Source: Prevotellaceae bacterium (GTDB lineage: Bacteria; Bacteroidota; Bacteroidia; Bacteroidales; UBA932). Taken from it: a stretch of DNA of 7,329 bases. This document shows, piece after piece, positions 6,134-7,329 of the stretch; position 1 is the stretch's first letter; every line of letters starts with the position of its first letter. Below the pieces are notes generated by a model that saw only the letters and a list, made by a program, of their open reading frames with translations, searched no databases and was not told where the DNA came from. Both the position numbers and the translations under genes were made by a program. The stretch is from assembly GCA_031285695.1 (NCBI GenBank), contig JAITVR010000073.1:1-7329 (forward strand). Direction: 5' to 3'.

Positions 6134-6199
6134 ATGTCATTGCGGGCTTGACCCGCAATCCCTCAATTAGGAGATTCCGCGTCGAGCGCGGAATGACAT
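6134..6199. repeat. Compound inverted repeat, double-hairpin GTCATTGCGGG type
   Basis: Outer arms ATGTCATT (6134-6141) and AATGACAT (6192-6199) pair over 8 bp. Alternatively each half folds by itself: ATTGCGGG (6139-6146) with CCCGCAAT (6152-6159), and ATTCCGCG (6174-6181) with CGCGGAAT (6187-6194), each an 8-bp stem with a 5-base loop. The two hairpins thus form a REP-like doublet. It starts two bases after the propeller gene's stop and ends 21 bases before the esterase start. Confidence 0.85.
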
Positions 6200-6220
6200 T
6201 AATGCTAAAATTAATATACA

Positions 6221-7084
6221 ATGAAACACCTCCTTCTTACCCTTTGCCTTAGCGGCACTGCGTTTTTGGCAGGCGCACAGGTGTCGCAGCTACCTAAAAA
6301 TTACACCTCGCAGCTCAATGTGGTGTACACTCGCGTAGGCCCTTGGGAGGGAAAAATGGATTTGTATTTACCCAAAAGCGATAAGCCCGTGCCCGTAGTT
6401 GTTCACATTCACGGTGGCGGATTTACGCATGGCAGCAAGGAGTCGCAAAGGGAAAAGGATTTCGGCACATTTTTCGACATGAATTTTGCCGTAGCCAACA
6501 TTTCATATCGTTTGGCAGGAACCGCCGCAGCACCCGCCGCCATTGAAGATGCACGCTGCGCCGTGGCGTACTTGGTGCAGCACGCAAGTGAGCTCAACAT
6601 TGATGTTACCAAAATAGTAACGCACGGCAGCTCTGCCGGCGGACACCTCGCGCTCATGGCCGGTTTGCTTGCCCTAAGCAATACTTTTGCCGAGCGCTGT
6701 CCCAATATTTACGCCAAAGTTGCCGCCATTGTTGACATTTGCGGCCCCGCCGATTTAACCACCTGGCAGGCCATGAAAAAGGCCAACAAAGCCTCGCGCG
6801 CGTGGCTTGGCGGCCGCGAAAACGACATGGATTTTGTGCGCAGCCTTTCGCCCATTACCTATGTGGATAAAAACAGTCCGCCCGTATTTATTGCGCACGG
6901 CAACGCCGACAGAACGGTGCCCTATGCGCAGTCGCAAGCCTTAGAAAGCAAACTGAAAGAGGCAGGTGTGCAGGTCGAATTTTACACCGTTGAAAACGGC
7001 GGACACGCCTTTAGCCAATCGCAGCGCAGCGCCGCAAACCAAGCCATGGCCGAGTTTTTGAAAAAAGTTTTGGATAGAGAGTAA
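6221..7084 (+). CDS. Secreted alpha/beta-hydrolase esterase, acetyl/feruloyl-esterase-like
   Basis: The 287-residue product starts with a Sec signal peptide (MKHLLLTLCLSGTAFLAGA, cleavage before Q20) and is a compact alpha/beta-hydrolase of normal length. HGGG (64-67) forms the oxyanion hole as in the hormone-sensitive-lipase-like and BD-FAE esterases. GSSAG (136-140) places the nucleophile at S138, HGNADRTVP (226-234) supplies D230, and GGHAF (260-264) supplies H262, completing the triad. The likely reaction is removal of acetyl or feruloyl groups from plant polysaccharide side chains in the periplasm. Its place after two glycan-active genes, 88 bases downstream across a short inverted repeat, supports this. 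A peptidase of the same fold (prolyl-oligopeptidase type) is less likely given the small size and the HGGG motif. Substrate is inferred from context. Confidence 0.85.
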   Translation: MKHLLLTLCLSGTAFLAGAQVSQLPKNYTSQLNVVYTRVGPWEGKMDLYLPKSDKPVPVVVHIHGGGFTHGSKESQREKDFGTFFDMNFAVANISYRLAGTAAAPAAIEDARCAVAYLVQHASELNIDVTKIVTHGSSAGGHLALMAGLLALSNTFAERCPNIYAKVAAIVDICGPADLTTWQAMKKANKASRAWLGGRENDMDFVRSLSPITYVDKNSPPVFIAHGNADRTVPYAQSQALESKLKEAGVQVEFYTVENGGHAFSQSQRSAANQAMAEFLKKVLDRE

Positions 7085-7122
7085 GGGGTTATTTAGTAGC
7101 CCACACACAAGTCCGCTTTGCC

Positions 7123-7191
7123 GTCATGCTGAGCCTGTCGAAGCATCTCAAGTTGTGCGAATAAGAGATTCTTCGCTTCACTCAGAATGAC
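7123..7191. repeat. Compound inverted repeat, GTCATGCTGAG type
   Basis: Outer arms GTCATGCTGAG (7123-7133) and CTCAGAATGAC (7181-7191) pair with one mismatch. Inside, CGAAGCATCT (7139-7148) and AGATTCTTCG (7166-7175) pair, again with one mismatch. The nested layout and the GAAGC-ATCT inner arm match the element at 4911-4998, so the two are related subfamilies. It lies between the esterase and the next lipoprotein gene. Confidence 0.85.
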
Positions 7192-7225
7192 AACGAGCAA
7201 CATTATTAGTAATAAAAAAATGTTT

Positions 7226-7329
7226 ATGAAAAAGTTTTCCTCGCTCCTCTTTTTTGCAATTTTGCTATGCGCAATTTCGTGTACGCGCAGCAAAAATACC
7301 GACAGCGTTAACCTCGAAGCGGACTTTAA
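7226..7329 (+). CDS. 5' end of a lipoprotein gene (runs off the window)
   Basis: An ATG at 7226 opens MKKFSSLLFFAILLCAISC, a lipoprotein signal peptide whose AISC lipobox puts the lipid-modified Cys at residue 19. It is followed by TRSKNTDSVNLEADF up to the window edge. An in-frame ATG two codons upstream (7220) would add Met-Phe; I prefer 7226 because MKK is the usual beginning of such signals. The gene is co-directional with the esterase and separated from it only by the inverted repeat, so it is probably the next operon member. Only 34 residues are visible, too few to name a function. Confidence 0.75.
   Translation, partial: MKKFSSLLFFAILLCAISCTRSKNTDSVNLEADF

Noticed and set aside
7093..7293. 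66-residue minus-strand frame
   Set aside because: Its SEAKNLL and RQAQHD segments are translations of the inverted repeat at 7123-7191, a common source of false gene calls, and it overlaps the lipoprotein start.

Overview
The window looks like accessory chromosome of a Bacteroidota bacterium, probably Bacteroidales or a relative. Signs of this are a TTG-N20-TATCTTTG promoter of the Bacteroidota -33/-7 type, start codons without clear Shine-Dalgarno sequences, lipoprotein and Sec signal peptides of Bacteroidota style, and secreted plant-polysaccharide enzymes. No rRNA, tRNA, CRISPR array, transposase or SusC/SusD pair is present.

The left part (1-1800) is AT-rich. It holds the 3' end of an unidentified gene on the plus strand, then a 186-base convergent spacer with two strong hairpins whose U-tracts point in opposite directions. 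After that comes a 461-residue minus-strand protein. Its C-terminal domain has the layout of a Rossmann-like nucleotide or nucleoside-processing domain (nucleoside deoxyribosyltransferase / SLOG / TIR-like class), preceded by a long conserved-looking region that I do not recognise. This is the best candidate for an undescribed, possibly defence-related, effector.

The middle part (1800-2960) shifts to higher GC. It holds a minus-strand helical protein of unknown function, a G-run tract just past its stop codon, and a 12-unit array of degenerate 21-bp repeats lying between that gene and the divergent operon to its right.

The right part (2936-7329) is a plus-strand operon: a secreted right-handed beta-helix glycoside hydrolase resembling GH141, a lipoprotein beta-propeller glycosidase-like protein, a secreted alpha/beta-hydrolase esterase with a complete catalytic triad, and the start of a further lipoprotein. 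Together they suggest stepwise removal of sugars and ester groups from a decorated plant glycan, perhaps pectin or a substituted hemicellulose; the substrate is inferred. Each of the three gaps between these genes carries a different member of a family of compound inverted repeats that begin with GTCAT and end with ATGAC. These look like REP- or MITE-type elements.
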